Assembly: GCA_003342815.1 (NCBI GenBank)
Contig: PTEX01000135.1
Coordinates: forward strand, 665,019 to 729,018
Direction: 5' to 3'
DNA from: Eudromia elegans
Lineage: Eukaryota > Chordata > Aves > Tinamiformes > Tinamidae
Length of the DNA stretch: 64,000 bases
The notes beneath the pieces were generated by a model that saw nothing but the letters and a program-made list of their open reading frames with translations, was not told the DNA's origin and searched no databases. This document shows positions 11,701 through 23,507 of the stretch, in pieces. The first letter of the stretch is position 1. The number at the start of each line of letters is the position of its first letter. The position numbers and the translations under genes are program-made.

Positions 11701-14613
11701 AATCATCAGTTTCATCATTTGATGAACAAAATACAAGAAGACAACAGCAGGTGAGCATTTCTTAGACTATCTGTTAGCAATCTCAGGGAGAATCTTTGTA
11801 GTGTGGTTTATGTTTTGAGTCACAAGGACCTCTAAGCGCAGAGTTCCTTGACACCATTCTGTTCTGAGGAGCTGAAGATGGCTACAAGCACTTGGTAAGA
11901 GAGAAAAGGCTAAAAAGGGCTCTGGGAAGGTTGCTGCACTTTGCCCCCACCCTCAGGTGAAAGAAATGATCTTAAAGCAATAAAAGGCAAGAAATGCAGA
12001 CAGCATGATCATTACAGGTTCATTTTCCCTAGGGAATAAGCATTTTTATTTTAGTTCCTTTATATTTGAGGTTAAAGAACTTTCCACAGATTGGGAAAGC
12101 AAAAGCACCTTCAATACAATAATTTTGTTTATATGAAATACCAAATGGAGTACTCAAAATTTAGATATATAGAGGCATCAGCACTTAAGGGTTAGAGAAA
12201 TTGGTTTCCTTCCCTTCCAAATGATCTGGTCGTATATTTTTTGTGTGAAAGACCCCTATCACTGAAACACATACTATAAAACACAATGTTGGTTCAATAG
12301 TGATGAGCCAATTTAATCTTGCACAGCTGTTACATTGTTCAGGAAAGGAAGCAATTCACATTTCTGCTTGCCAGTGCTCTAGAAAGGGCTGCTCAATCAA
12401 CATTTACACCACTCTTCCTTTAAAATAGTCTTTGAAATTGCTAAAACTGGTATCTCAGAACTGGTATTTGAGGAAATCTATTGTCTAAATAGCAATGCTT
12501 AATAAAGATTGGGGTGAACTGAGGAACAAAATAATTGGTCACTAAAATGCTTCTGGATGCTGCAGGCACATGCAAACCCAAGCACGTCTACGCAGAAGAG
12601 AAGCAACGTATGTATATCTGAGAGATTGCATATACCTTTCCAGGTAAAAGCAGGGACCACATTGACTTATCACACACCCCACAGATTATGTTGAAAAAGA
12701 CTTCTTCTGGAGGTAACCTAATCCAAACGCCCACGCAAAGTTGGGCCCACTTAGATTACGCTCTCCAGCTGAGTGGCCCCCAAAGTTTTTATTTAAACTA
12801 ACAGAAGCTCAGGGAAGGTTGAAAGGGCTAAAAATAATACAATACAAAGAGGAACAAAAGAAAATATCCATGTATATTTTGACGGATAAGTGGGCTTTAT
12901 ATGGGATAAGACCTATGAAAGCCGAAAAAACTACAAACCATCATTATATAATACACCAAAATAGGGTAATTTGTAAGAGCACTTTGTAGCTGCTTTGAAA
13001 ACTGATGGACATTTTGAAAAGATGTCTGAAAATGATGAAACAAAACTTAGTTCTTCACAGGCTGATATACAGCTCTCCCTTTTGGGGGACTGGCAGGTAG
13101 AGGAGAGATGGGATAGGGTCTGTGGACAGTTTGGGAGCAAAGTTCCCATATGAGGACTCATGCTTATGCTTGACAGCTTTCAACTCTGGAGATGGGGAGA
13201 ACATGCTGCAATTCCAGAGAAACAGGAATCCTGAACGTGAACGAACATCTCCCACAGAAAGGTCAGTTAAGAACCGAACATTTTTGCTAATAAACGTGCG
13301 TGGTTTATGAACTGCCAGAGCACAGAGCTCCCTGTGGGAACTGCGTTACCAGGAAGTGGGAACTGCCTTTATTTGCATCCAGCGCATGAGGAACCTTGAA
13401 GAGGAGGCAAATAAACACACATCCACACACCCTGCGGGCATGCAGGCAACAGCCCCTGTGCAGGCAGCACCAGTCACATGGTGAACTTCTTTTGCAATAG
13501 TTTTACTAACCTCACTCTAACTTAGAAATATTCAACAGCTCTCCAAGTAGGAGCAGCAACCTAGAATAAGACCAGCTCTTGCTGGCTTCATCATAATTGA
13601 TGCTTGCCTAGGACAGTTTAGGAACATGCAAATAATTAGTAACAAATCAATATGGTTTAATTAAGGAAAGTGCTATCTTGCTAACTGCTAAATTCCTTAG
13701 CCTTGTTACCCCTATAGCAACTTCCTGACAAAATAACCTCAGAAAAAAATCCAGGTGACTAGAATAGCAATGAAATATTTAGCCTTCTAGAGCAATTTCA
13801 GAGGTGCCCAATTTAATTAAGAATGTTATCTTATAGGTTTAATTTCCTACACCCACAAAATAGTTTTATAGGAGGGCTTGAATTACCTGTTCTGAGCCCT
13901 AGAGAGAATTGCCTGGTATTGGTTTTATCATACAGAACAATTCCAAAGCAAATATAAGTAATGAAAGCAGGCTGCATTAGTTAAATATTTTAATAGGTAA
14001 AAATACATCCAACAGTCATTTTAAATATTTGCAGTGCTTTCCTGGGAGCCAGGCAGGGAGAAGTGTTCTGCAGTGAGCTAGGATGGTGAACATGGTCAGA
14101 CTTCTCTCATCCCCAGATCCCACCCGTGTACTATAAACAACCAAAGCCAAGAGCTCCCCAGCTCGGTCTGGCATGTTTGCACCCAGGTCTGTCCATGTGC
14201 CTCATCCTCTATGCCCATAAGGGGACATTCAATCAGCATTTTTTTAATTACCACAGAGCTTAATTTTTGGATACACCTGGGGTTAGTGACAGTTCTTATT
14301 TCCTCAGTACTTGGTCTGGATGCCAGGAGCATACTGGGGATGAGATGAATATTCACCATATGCAGAGACTCTATATCCCATTTAAGCCGTTCAGTGCAGG
14401 TGTGGAATTCACTCCGAAGAATACTTCATCCCCACAGAAATTCCTCCCTTAGCAAAGATGTGATCAGCTCCCATATCCTGAACTTAAACCTTAATTCTGG
14501 GTATAGCTAAGGGAGTTTAAGCAAATCGGATATGTCCGTAAGATGGGATGCTGGTAACATTGGAACTATTCACATACAGGATTAATTGGCAAGTTTAAAA
14601 CAAATTATCTTAC
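8726..14613 (-). other. Intron between exons F and G
   Basis: A 5,888-base intron. It is AT-rich beyond the CpG-rich fringe of exon G (to about 8960). Between about 13.5 and 14.05 kb it contains clustered homeodomain/octamer-like words (ATGCAAAT at 13626, TAATTA at 13633, TTTAATTAA at 13656 and 13812) that could mark a conserved regulatory element. No repeat family or gene was recognised elsewhere. Confidence 0.85.
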
Positions 14614-14666
14614 CTGCTGTGTCAATGCTGCTCTTGTTGGACACAATTTTCAACATCATCTTCTCA
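14614..14666 (-). CDS. KIAA1217: KIAA1217 exon F, 53-base small exon
   Basis: This short exon has 53 bases, entered in phase 2 and left in phase 1. The acceptor is ttatttag|T (AG at 14668-14667) and the donor is ACAGCAG|GTAAGA (GT at 14613-14612). The peptide is (S)EKMMLKIVSNKSSIDTA-G, aligning with human SEKMMKTTANRNHTDSAG. It is separated from exon E by only 425 bases, the shortest intron here. Skipping this exon alone would shift the frame. The sequence is a variable linker with no recognisable motif. The exon was placed by continuity of protein alignment, phase agreement on both sides and canonical splice sites; it is too short to be found from open frame length. Confidence 0.9.
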
Positions 14667-15091
14667 CTAAATAATAAAAAGAAAAATCATAATTTTATCT
14701 TTCTAATAATAACACCGTGTAGTGAAGCTAATCATCAGTAAATGTAAATGGCCTTGTCTAGCATATAGATTTTTAATTTAAATCACCAGTAGCTTGTGAG
14801 AATTTTTTTTTAATCAGCTTTAATACAAGTTAAGCAAGGAGTGGCATATTAGCAGTAGAAAGCACAGAGATGTAGCTACATTAATTCCTTTTAACAGAAA
14901 GAGTAACGCAGTTAATCTCTATTTATTGTTTGAGATCATTTTCCTCTCTGCCTAGAATTTTCATGGGGATGATAGAGATAATCTTAAAATGATTGAGCAT
15001 TCAGGATTTTTTATGATTACATTCAAATATTATTTTTGATTGGTTACTAAAATAATTACAGAGAAACAGATTTAATGAATTCTTTTTTTAC
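14667..15091 (-). other. Short intron between exons E and F
   Basis: A 425-base AT-rich intron bounded by the weak donor GTAAAA at 15091 and a U-rich acceptor ending at 14667. It contains an A-run directly at the donor and a T-run at 14803-14810 on the plus strand. Nothing else is apparent. Confidence 0.9.
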
Positions 15092-15196
15092 CTAGAAGCA
15101 TCTTTGCTATTACTTGTATTTGGCCCTTTAAAAAGCGCAGACTGAACAAGACCAGTTAAACTGGCAATCTGTTTCTCCATGGCTTGTATCCTCTCT
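15092..15196 (-). CDS. KIAA1217: KIAA1217 exon E, frame-neutral exon
   Basis: This exon has 105 bases and is in phase 2 at both ends, so skipping it keeps the frame. The acceptor is gtcttacag|A (AG at 15198-15197) and the donor is TCTAG|GTAAAA (GT at 15091-15090). The donor lacks the usual G at +5 and is followed by an A-run, so it is weak. The peptide is (R)ERIQAMEKQIASLTGLVQSA followed by LFKGPNTSNSKDAS. It matches human RERMQAMEKQIASLTGLVQSALFKGP almost exactly, and the same block is in SRCIN1. It is a predicted amphipathic helix that opens the coiled-coil half of the protein (inference). Third positions are AT-rich (11 of 34 G/C). Confidence 0.95.
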
Positions 15197-17450
15197 CTGT
15201 AAGACAAGAGAACCGTTTGTTAAAGCCACATATTTTTGCTTTCAGACTTGTTCTTCTAGGTGAACGATTACCACAGGATTGGAAAGATGCTACAGGGTTT
15301 GTGCTCATGGGTATCGGTTTGCATGTACCTTATTGCAACAGCTTACGGCATCTCGCTTTGGACAGCTTTTGCATGGCAACAGACAGTAAAAAGACATCTG
15401 CATGGTTAAAAGAAAAACCCCAGATAATAAACTGCTAGTGATCTCACAAAAATGGCACCTAAAACAAGCTAATGCCTCTTGGAACTTGTGAAACTCATTT
15501 TTTCAGCATTACACACATTTTCTCCTTTCTCTGACTTCTACTGGGTAAAGAGTTTTTCCTGCTTCTTGTTACTATTTTTACTTTCCCCTAAATCAGGATT
15601 TTTGTCCGTGAAATATCTAATCTGCTCAAACGGACTCTTTTCCAGGCCAAATCCTTTGCACTTATCTGTCTGCTCTGGAAAGAGCAGCAATGTGACACAC
15701 AAGGCATAGGACACCAAATACTGACTGTGCAGCAAAATGATACTAGAACGGACAGATTTGTTAAAGGGTAGTGTTTTTCATGAGATATGAAGACACCAAA
15801 CAACAGCAATGACATTTTGGGGATAGAAAGGCTAGCTTTTGTGTGTTCATCTTTGTATGCTGTTACATGAATGCATACGGTAGGCAGGTGTCAGGTGAGT
15901 GCCCTGGCAGCCCCAAACCAGACCAATACGTACGTGCTCTCACGTGCCTCTGTGGCAAGGGCCCCCTACAACACAGCCACTCATCCATAGGGAACCTCAG
16001 CCAGGACCTTCTGAAATGGGGTCCTCATATGCCCCAAATTAAGTGACCGGGGATACACATCGAAGCAGATGCTTGGAACAGGCTGTGATGGTGGGAGATG
16101 ACCTGGGGTACAACTTCCCAAGTGACCGAGAGTAGTGACCACGACTCGTGAAAGACAACAGGCAGTGCAACCAGACCCACAGTCAGGCTGCCACGGGGAC
16201 CATCCATTGCTGCCAGGTGATCCGGGTGCAGGGGCAACATGTGCTGCCTCCAGCACCAGTTGCAGTTTGGTGACCAAAACAGTGATGCCCTTTGATACAC
16301 ACACGGCAAAAGCAAGCTGCAATGATATGAAGAGAGTAACCAGCCAAGGTCCTAGTCACTCGGGTTGACTAACCCACACTATTTCACCCGCTCTCTGGGA
16401 ATGAAACAGGGGTTTGCTGGGATGGCAAGCAGACAGGAGACACTGAGGCACGCTGGTGTTAAGGAAATGGATAGTAAGACAATTAATGAGATGCTGAACA
16501 CAAAGGGTGCAATAAGAGCTCACTCATCCAGCCCTCAGTCTCCTGCCATGTTCTTATGCAGTTTCATACGGTGTGTGCTGCCTTCTTTTCTGTCTTTATG
16601 TAGAAAGATATTTCAAACAGTGATGGGAAGACTAGTTGACCTGATGAGAACACTAGTCTAATTCATTTTAAATCAAGAATATGTTACAAAATTTCCACTA
16701 TTGTAAGTTTTAAAAGAAGAAACTGGTTCAGGCTACAGTAAATTTTGGAATGAAAACAAGTACTGAAGGCCTGGGATAAATATATTCTAACCAGTTTTAA
16801 TGCAGCATTTTTGACACTTAATAATGAAACTATTTTTTTTTCCCAGATAATCATCACAAGCCCTTTCTGGAACTAAACTCAATTGGAAGTCTATCTGCTT
16901 TACCAATTCATAAATATGATGTTTTTTCCATCCCATATTTGATAATCTGGAAACAATTTTCTGCTTCAAATGAAATTATGGAAACACAAAGCTGATCCTG
17001 CCCTTTGCCATGAAATCTAGGAAAATATGTTGTTAAAATGGAGAGGGATATTCCAAAGATTGGAGATGATAAAAAAAAAAAGAATAAAATACTGGAATCA
17101 ATTGAACAGAGAACATTATTTTTCATATGGTAAAAACATTAAGAATGCAAAGAATCTATGTATGTTCTGGAGTTACTCTGCTAGAGACAAGGCACGAATT
17201 TTCTTTTTTTTTTTCAATTTCTTCAATCTAATACCTCTACTCTCTATGGTAATTAACACCAAATATTTCTAAAACAGGTGTCTGAAATGAGGCACCTTTT
17301 CGGAATTCAAGAGACCTGATTTTCAGAGACTCTGCAGCTTAACTGAAATCCATGGAGGACCCTGTGCCTTTGCAGAGCTGGCAGCGAGATGCAGCACCAG
17401 CGTTTCACACCAGGCCAGCGATGGAGGCCTCCCCACGCTGCTGTAAGCGC

Positions 17451-17502
17451 CAGCGTCACATCTCATGGCATGGTCACACCAGTGTCACATCTCAGGGCGT
17501 GG
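17451..17502. repeat. Imperfect direct repeat, 29-base period
   Basis: Two 23-base copies (17451-17473 and 17480-17502) sharing the core GTCACATCTCA and matching at 20 of 23 positions by eye, separated by six bases. Confidence 0.8.
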
Positions 17503-18842
17503 ACTGTGCAGCCCCCTGAAGAGGAGGAACAGGCCCTCTGTTTTTTTCACCAATTTCCTCTGGTTCCCACACGAAGGGCTGGCAGCAGCCCCAGTTCCCA
17601 GGACCATGGTGGGCTGACAGAGCTGGTGGAAGAGAACAAACCTTCTCCTCAGCCTATGTCAGAGTTGCTGTGCTTTCTCTGTAATAAAACTTGAATATTT
17701 TGGCTTCTAAACATTATATTCTCTACCTTGTCCCTGCATTAAGGTATGCCAAGTTGAACTGGACCCAACTACGGGGCTGCACCAAGCACGAGCCGTACCA
17801 ACGGGGACTGGAAGCCCAGGAACCAAGGAGCTGCAACTTGTGCTTCATCTTCCTTAGAAACACCTTAGTGGCTGCAGGAAGGTGCTTTACATCACTGCCA
17901 GCTCTGCAGAGGAAGCACCAGCAGGATGTAGCAGCTTGGTCCCATGGCCCCTTCCCATGGCTCAGGATAAATCTGAACCTCTCACCACACAAGAAGAGCG
18001 GGGAGAGGCACTTCTCCAGTAGGTAGGGAGGACTTATCTGTGGTACGGGGCTGGCATTTGAGAGTACTGCACCTTGCTGCTCCTGCAAGCACCGGGAGAG
18101 TGCAGCCAGAGTGGTGGAGGAGGATGGGAAGGGACAAGATCAGAAGCCACCGCCGGTTCCAGCAGGCTGCTCAGACAGGCCTGGCTTAGGCTGTCAGGGA
18201 TCTCTGCCAGCGCCACACGTGCAAAGGACGCACGTGATGCTCACCAGGCCCATCCCACCTCTCCCATGCACGCTCAGGGACTCCGGCCCTGCCCAAGGAA
18301 CTCCCTCCCCAAACTCTGTACAACCAAAACAAGCCCTTGCTCCTCTACGATCTGCACCAAGACATCGGATTGCACTATTAGATTTCCTCGCTAAACTTTC
18401 TTTGAGGTTTCACGTCATCCCTGTAGTGCAACTAACTGAACATAATCCCAAACAGGGTACAATAATTGCTAAATCAGTACCCACTACCCACCACAATGTC
18501 ATCCAAGTGTGACCTGCATGTTCCTTCCCTCTCCTGAGGACATCTTTAATATTCACATCACTGAGAAGATGCCTTGTGCTTTGTATAGGCACAAACTAGA
18601 AACTGGGATGTGTAGCTGTTCATTCGTGTTCACATCCCACCCAAGGCTGTGCAGTGCATCATCCATAACAGACATACTCCAGCAGCAAGTCTGACACCAT
18701 GAGCTGATTATCAAGCTATCCCAGAGGAAAATTCCTAGGGATTTTGCATTTTATAGTTAAACTGAGTAGAATGTACTGTAATCAAAAGGTCAAAGAGAGG
18801 GGAAAAAATGCATTTCTTCCTACATAACCCTAGAAGAGAAAC

Positions 18843-18869
18843 TTTTTTTTTTAACTTTAAAAAAAAATT
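18843..18869. repeat. T-run/A-run inverted pair
   Basis: A run of T followed after a short spacer by a run of A, able to fold into an A-U hairpin in the transcript. Confidence 0.7.
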
Positions 18870-19507
18870 TACTGGGGAAAAGAAGGCAGGTTATCTATAT
18901 AGGAGATCAGACATTTCATTCTTCTAAAAACAAAGTTAAATTCCAACTTCTTAAAGCCTGAATTTAAGACAAAAAAGGAAGCTCTCAAGCACAGTACCAT
19001 GTGTGATACTATTTTACAGCTCTCATTCCGGAGCTGGCACCTCACATTCCTCCAGGTGTTCTCCGAAGAGCAGGCACCTGAAGAGCTGTTTACCCTTCCT
19101 CCATCCTGTGTTGGTGATCCATGATCATCCGTTCTGCCCTGTCATCCAAGGCCTCTCACAAAGCAAGATGCAATCCCGGCCTCCTGCAAAGGGACATTGC
19201 TTCCAGCTGCCGAGATGTTTTATGGAAGCTTCCAGACTGCAGAGCCCAGGCCACAGGTCTCTGTTGGGTGCAGCAGGCACAGGTTTCTATGGCCAACGGT
19301 GGTCCTGGAGAGTGATGATCACTGCTCCATTTCCAGAAGGGGTGACTGCCCCCTGCTCCCTCCCGGCTGCAGGGGACACCAAGGGCAGAATATCCACTGG
19401 GGACTATTCCCTTTCCAAGCATCCCTGTAGAGACTGATCACTCACAAAACCTAACATATTCAGAGGGGAAAATTCAAAGTTTTCCTGAAACTGAAATTCT
19501 GGAGGAG

Positions 19508-19546
19508 AAAAAAAAAAAAAAATCATTAAATGCTCTTTTTTTTTTT
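19508..19546. repeat. A-run/T-run inverted pair
   Basis: About 15 A and then 11 T separated by 13 bases. It could form a perfect A-T stem of about 11 pairs. Confidence 0.75.
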
Positions 19547-21210
19547 CACAATCTATTCTATTATCACTACAAAGCCCTTGAGAAAAAGGCCCCAGAAATA
19601 TCCACCATGCTTCTCTCAGTTGAGTTTGGACTCAAAAGACTGTTTGAGAGGGCGTATGTGCAAGGGCTAGTAGCACAATTCTGAGCACATCAGTACTGTC
19701 TTTGCAGAGCATGAATTCAGAACTTATTTTCTCCTAATGAATAGCAGAGTCTCTCCATTCTTAAAGGTATCAAATAATAAAGCATTTTGATGATGGTAAC
19801 AAAATACAATATCCTGAATGTGGCCACGACACTTTAGTATCTAAACGCAAACCACAAGTGGTGAATGTGATCACATTTGTTGCTCCATGAACTGCACTCT
19901 AGCATCAACTCTTTCCACTAGCACATGGCATAAAAAGAAGAGGGCAAAAGGTGTGCTCAGGCAGAAACGAACCCGCAGTCTGCTCCCGAAATGCTTTTGG
20001 AGGAAAAGTGATGTATAGCGTTACTTTGCTATTTTAGAGAGTGTGGTAGCGAGGTAGCAGAATTTATGTATTCAGCACTATCAAATAACCGACAATTTTG
20101 CAACACAAATTGTGTTTTACATGCAAAGAATGCAAGTTAAATGACATTTAATACAGCTAGTTTAGAGTTACTTTTGGAAGAAGAACTTTTTTTCCAATTT
20201 CTCAATATTTAAACATCTGCTCTGCCTGCAGTAACTTCCAGAACTGTCCACCACAAGCTTTATAAATGGTCTATTCAAAAAAATGAAAGCAAATCACTGT
20301 TTAAACAGCTCCTGGTTACTCACAAAAATGTACTTATTCTTCCTTTAAACCTCAGCTTTAAGAATAATGACTGTTCAGAGATGAACTATTGCAACCTGTT
20401 ACTACTTTAATATCTTTTGTGCATAGGAATACAATTATATTTCACTTTTCAAAGTCTCCATGAACTTTCTTCCTTTCTATTTTAAATGAAATTCTTCTGA
20501 CAAATGAATTAGTATAAGAATTTATTCCATGCTTTCATACCACAAAAGTAGCTACCTTGAAAACACCTGAGGTAAAACACATAAAAGAAAGAATTAGGTG
20601 AAGTAACCCATATACTATCCTCCCCCTAACTCAGGCTTAAATAACAGGTTTGACAAGACCGGCTTCCGCAGTGCCAAACGAAAATGGGAAACTCCAAAGA
20701 AAAGAGATGGGAAGCATCAGTTTTCACCTTTTTCACTCTTCTACAGACTCAAAATCGCTGCTGTTTGCATTACAAAGGCAGCAGCCCCATTTTCTTCAAC
20801 AAAACCACATTGCAGTTGATGAGAGCTTTGGAGAAGAAGGGCATGAGATGCTCCTTGGTCTAGGCACTGTGTGCGGCTGCGGCTTCAGCACTGGGGACCA
20901 GGCCTGCGGCACCTGCCTCTTGCTTTTGACCATGCCTGAAGAGGAGGAATTCAGCCCTACACCTCCAAGCCCCAAATACCCTAGTGCACAGAGGTAAATT
21001 CACACTTATGGGTGAAAACAGCATCTACGCAGCAAGGTAGAGGTACTTGGCAGAGACATAGCGCCCCTTGTTCAACTTAGCACAGTCTCGGTAATATTTG
21101 TTTTCCGAGTTTATGAAATTGTTATAAAGCTAAAATACCTTTCACAGTCCTCAATTCTTAATACTGTAGTGCTTACAAAAGAGATCTATCTGCATTAACT
21201 GTTTTTGGTA

Positions 21211-21256
21211 TTTTTTTTTTAAATCACAGTTTTTAAAAAAAAAAAAAAAAAGAAAA
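21211..21256. repeat. T-run/A-run inverted pair
   Basis: Ten T (21211-21220), a 14-base spacer, then about 17 A (21235-21251) with a further A-rich tail. This is the strongest of three such pairs in the same intron. Confidence 0.8.
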
Positions 21257-22692
21257 AAGCCACAACCTGTAAGCACAGTTCTTAGAATGAACCTTTCAGC
21301 ACAGTTTGGCTAATAGACACCCTGCTGAATTTCAAGGGCACCTATGTATTTGGAAGTGCAGTTGTTATTTTCATCACTGTAAATACACTCCAGGACCAGT
21401 ACTGAAACTCCTGGAGTGAAGCTTCCCTTAAGAACCTGCAGAGCTATCTGCATAGCCACCCTTTGCATATTCACAAATATACAAATATGCCATGCATATC
21501 TGTGTATTTGAGTGCACAGATGAGATGTCCCAAGGGGAGAGATGAAGTAGCACAGACAGGAAAGTTGGTGTCCTCCCTTATTTTCAATCTTCCTCACACA
21601 AAACTTCACAAATTTTCTTTGAAAGCTCTGAGAGTAGAAATTGCACATATAGTACAACGTATTTCCTAGTTGCAGCAACAGGTGCTGAGGTGTCAGGTAT
21701 AAGTATCATTTCCTCTGAATTAAACAAACACAGAGCACGTGTCACTGACCCTAGGCTGGATTACCCCTCACTCAGACCCTGTGCCAATATAACTATCCCT
21801 TTTTTGGTTTTGGTAGAAGGGCGATTTCCCTCCACCCTGGTCCCTCTCCCAAGCAAGGAGCATCCCAACAGAGCCTTCTTCCCCAGCTGCAGCCGATGGC
21901 TGAACCAGCGGCTCAGGCGGGAGGGACGCCGCGGGCTTTTGCGAAGCTCCACAGCAGGAGTTCAGGCAGGCAGCAGTCACCTTTGGCCCTCGTGAGCTCA
22001 GCACTTTCCAGCTATGGGTCTTCACTTCCCTAAAGAGCGCCATAAAAGTTAACAAACAGCACACTCGAGATGAACACGCCAGCACAGAGCAACCAACGGG
22101 CAGCGCAACCGCTCCGCCCCCCTCCACAGACCCCATCTGGGGGAACCCAGTGCCTGCGGGACAGGGGGTTCCAGCACGGTGCTGGAAAAGCCACCGGGAA
22201 TGGCTGTCTTGTTGCAACCTCTTCCCTGGGACAGACTTGCCCATCTCAGCAATTTCCCCTCGAGGAACGTTATTATAAACAACTGTCCTATTTTTATGCA
22301 AATTCACATTTCACAGGAGATGAGACAGTGATGATAAATTCTTCCCATTTCCTAACGCTAGATGAGAAAAAAACTCCACTCCATAAAGAACCAAAATTGT
22401 AATATCAGTGTGTCATTCTTAACGGGAGGTGAAATACATCCCCTTATTAACGGGGACAGAACATCATTTGTTCTTGTAACACGACTGGGTTGCCTGCCAA
22501 GACAAACCCGAGTTTATTTTGCTATTCCCAGTAACTGGGACGCACACAGATGAAAAGCAGCAGGGATTCATCACGGGTGACCATACCCTGGGGTTAGAAG
22601 CTGGGTGGGGAGAGGGTGGCAGCGCCCCTCGGTCACGAGCTCACCGTTCCCCAGGTGTCACCATTGCACGAGCGCGCCCCGCGCCGCCTTAC

Positions 22693-23507
22693 CTGGTCTC
22701 CTTGTCCTTGGGCATGGCAGGCGAGCCGTAGCCGAACGCCTGTCTGTCGGTTGGGCTCGGCGCTGCCTCGGCCATGCCTGTGAGACCCCCGGCACTCCGC
22801 GCTTTGGCCTCGGCGTACACGGGCTCCTTCTTGAAGGACTGGCGGCCGGGGGAAGACCTGTCGGGCTGCATGGCGTGGGGCGGCACGTGGGCACTGTGGT
22901 GCAGGTGCACGTCGAGCACGCGCACGTCGGCCGCGCGGTGCGGCGACGCCGGCGGCGTCTTGGAGCCGAGCGTGGGCAGGTGGCTCTCCGGGTACTTGCG
23001 GGGTTTCTGCCTGTACAGGGACTGCTCCAGCATCTCGGGCGGCATGGCGGGGTTGCAGTAGGTGCTCGACGAGCGCAGCGCCCCACGGTGATAGGCCACG
23101 ACGTGGTCGGGGATGTCAAGGGGGTGCCCGGCGTGTGGCACCGCCACGCTCATCCTCCCCTCATGGAGCAGGTAGGGGTCTCCGTAGAGGCCCTCGTTGC
23201 GGATCAAGGCGAGGTTTTTGCTGCTCACGTCCTCGTCAGGCTTCACGTCCCTCCTCTCCAGGATGGCGCTCGGGCTGGGCGAGATGGAGCGCGAGGCCGG
23301 CAGACTTGAGAGCCGGTCCCGCGGGATGGTGGCGTTGCCCGGCACGGCCAGGGGCCGGCCGCCGCCGTAGGGGATGCGGGACGGAGAGGGCGGCATGGAG
23401 TGCGGCACCGGCGTGGCCGGCGGCGAGCCGGGCAGGGCGTGCGCGGCCGAGCCGGGCCGGACGCCGCCGGGCCCCTCGCGGCCCGCGTAGGCCATTTCCC
23501 TCTGCAT
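22693..23507 (-). CDS. KIAA1217: KIAA1217 exon D, large proline-rich exon
   Basis: This 815-base exon encodes 271 codons plus two bases, entered in phase 0 and left in phase 2. The acceptor is cgttcgcag|ATG (AG at 23509-23508) and the donor is ACCAG|GTAAGG (GT at 22692-22691). Residues 26-46 of the exon product are proline-rich (PGSPPATPVPHSMPPSPSRI), the kind of stretch bound by SH3 domains. Residues 76-93 are SPSPSAILERRDVKPDED, near-invariant in KIAA1217 and SRCIN1. Later blocks include NEGLYGDPYLLHEGRMSV, YRQKPRKYPESHLPTLGSKT and PPASPHR. The last 45 or so residues diverge most from human and lack three residues (GTL) after KKEP. Base composition is very GC- and CpG-rich. The first codon is ATG, so it could serve as a start in a shorter isoform (inference). 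The frame stays open for 126 bases into the upstream intron, which is not coding evidence. Confidence 0.97.

Larger units (their letters stand above)
15197..22692 (-). other. Intron between exons D and E
   Basis: A 7,496-base intron. It has a GC-richer middle section (about 17.3-18.4 kb) with a 29-base-period direct repeat at 17451-17502 and two CACGTG E-boxes at 18216 and 18231. Three T-run/A-run pairs lie at 18843-18869, 19508-19546 and 21211-21256. A 179-codon sense-strand open frame at 21768-22307 has no recognisable similarity and is not called. Confidence 0.85.

Noticed and set aside
21768-22307. 179-codon minus-strand open frame downstream of exon D
   Set aside because: It lies in GC-rich intron next to exon D, has no recognised homology and has no acceptor or donor arrangement that would splice it in frame between exons D and E.
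22605-23309. 234-codon plus-strand open frame opposite exon D
   Set aside because: It is the antisense shadow of a very GC-rich coding exon. It is Arg/Gly/Val-rich with no recognisable similarity. The minus-strand frame is clearly KIAA1217.
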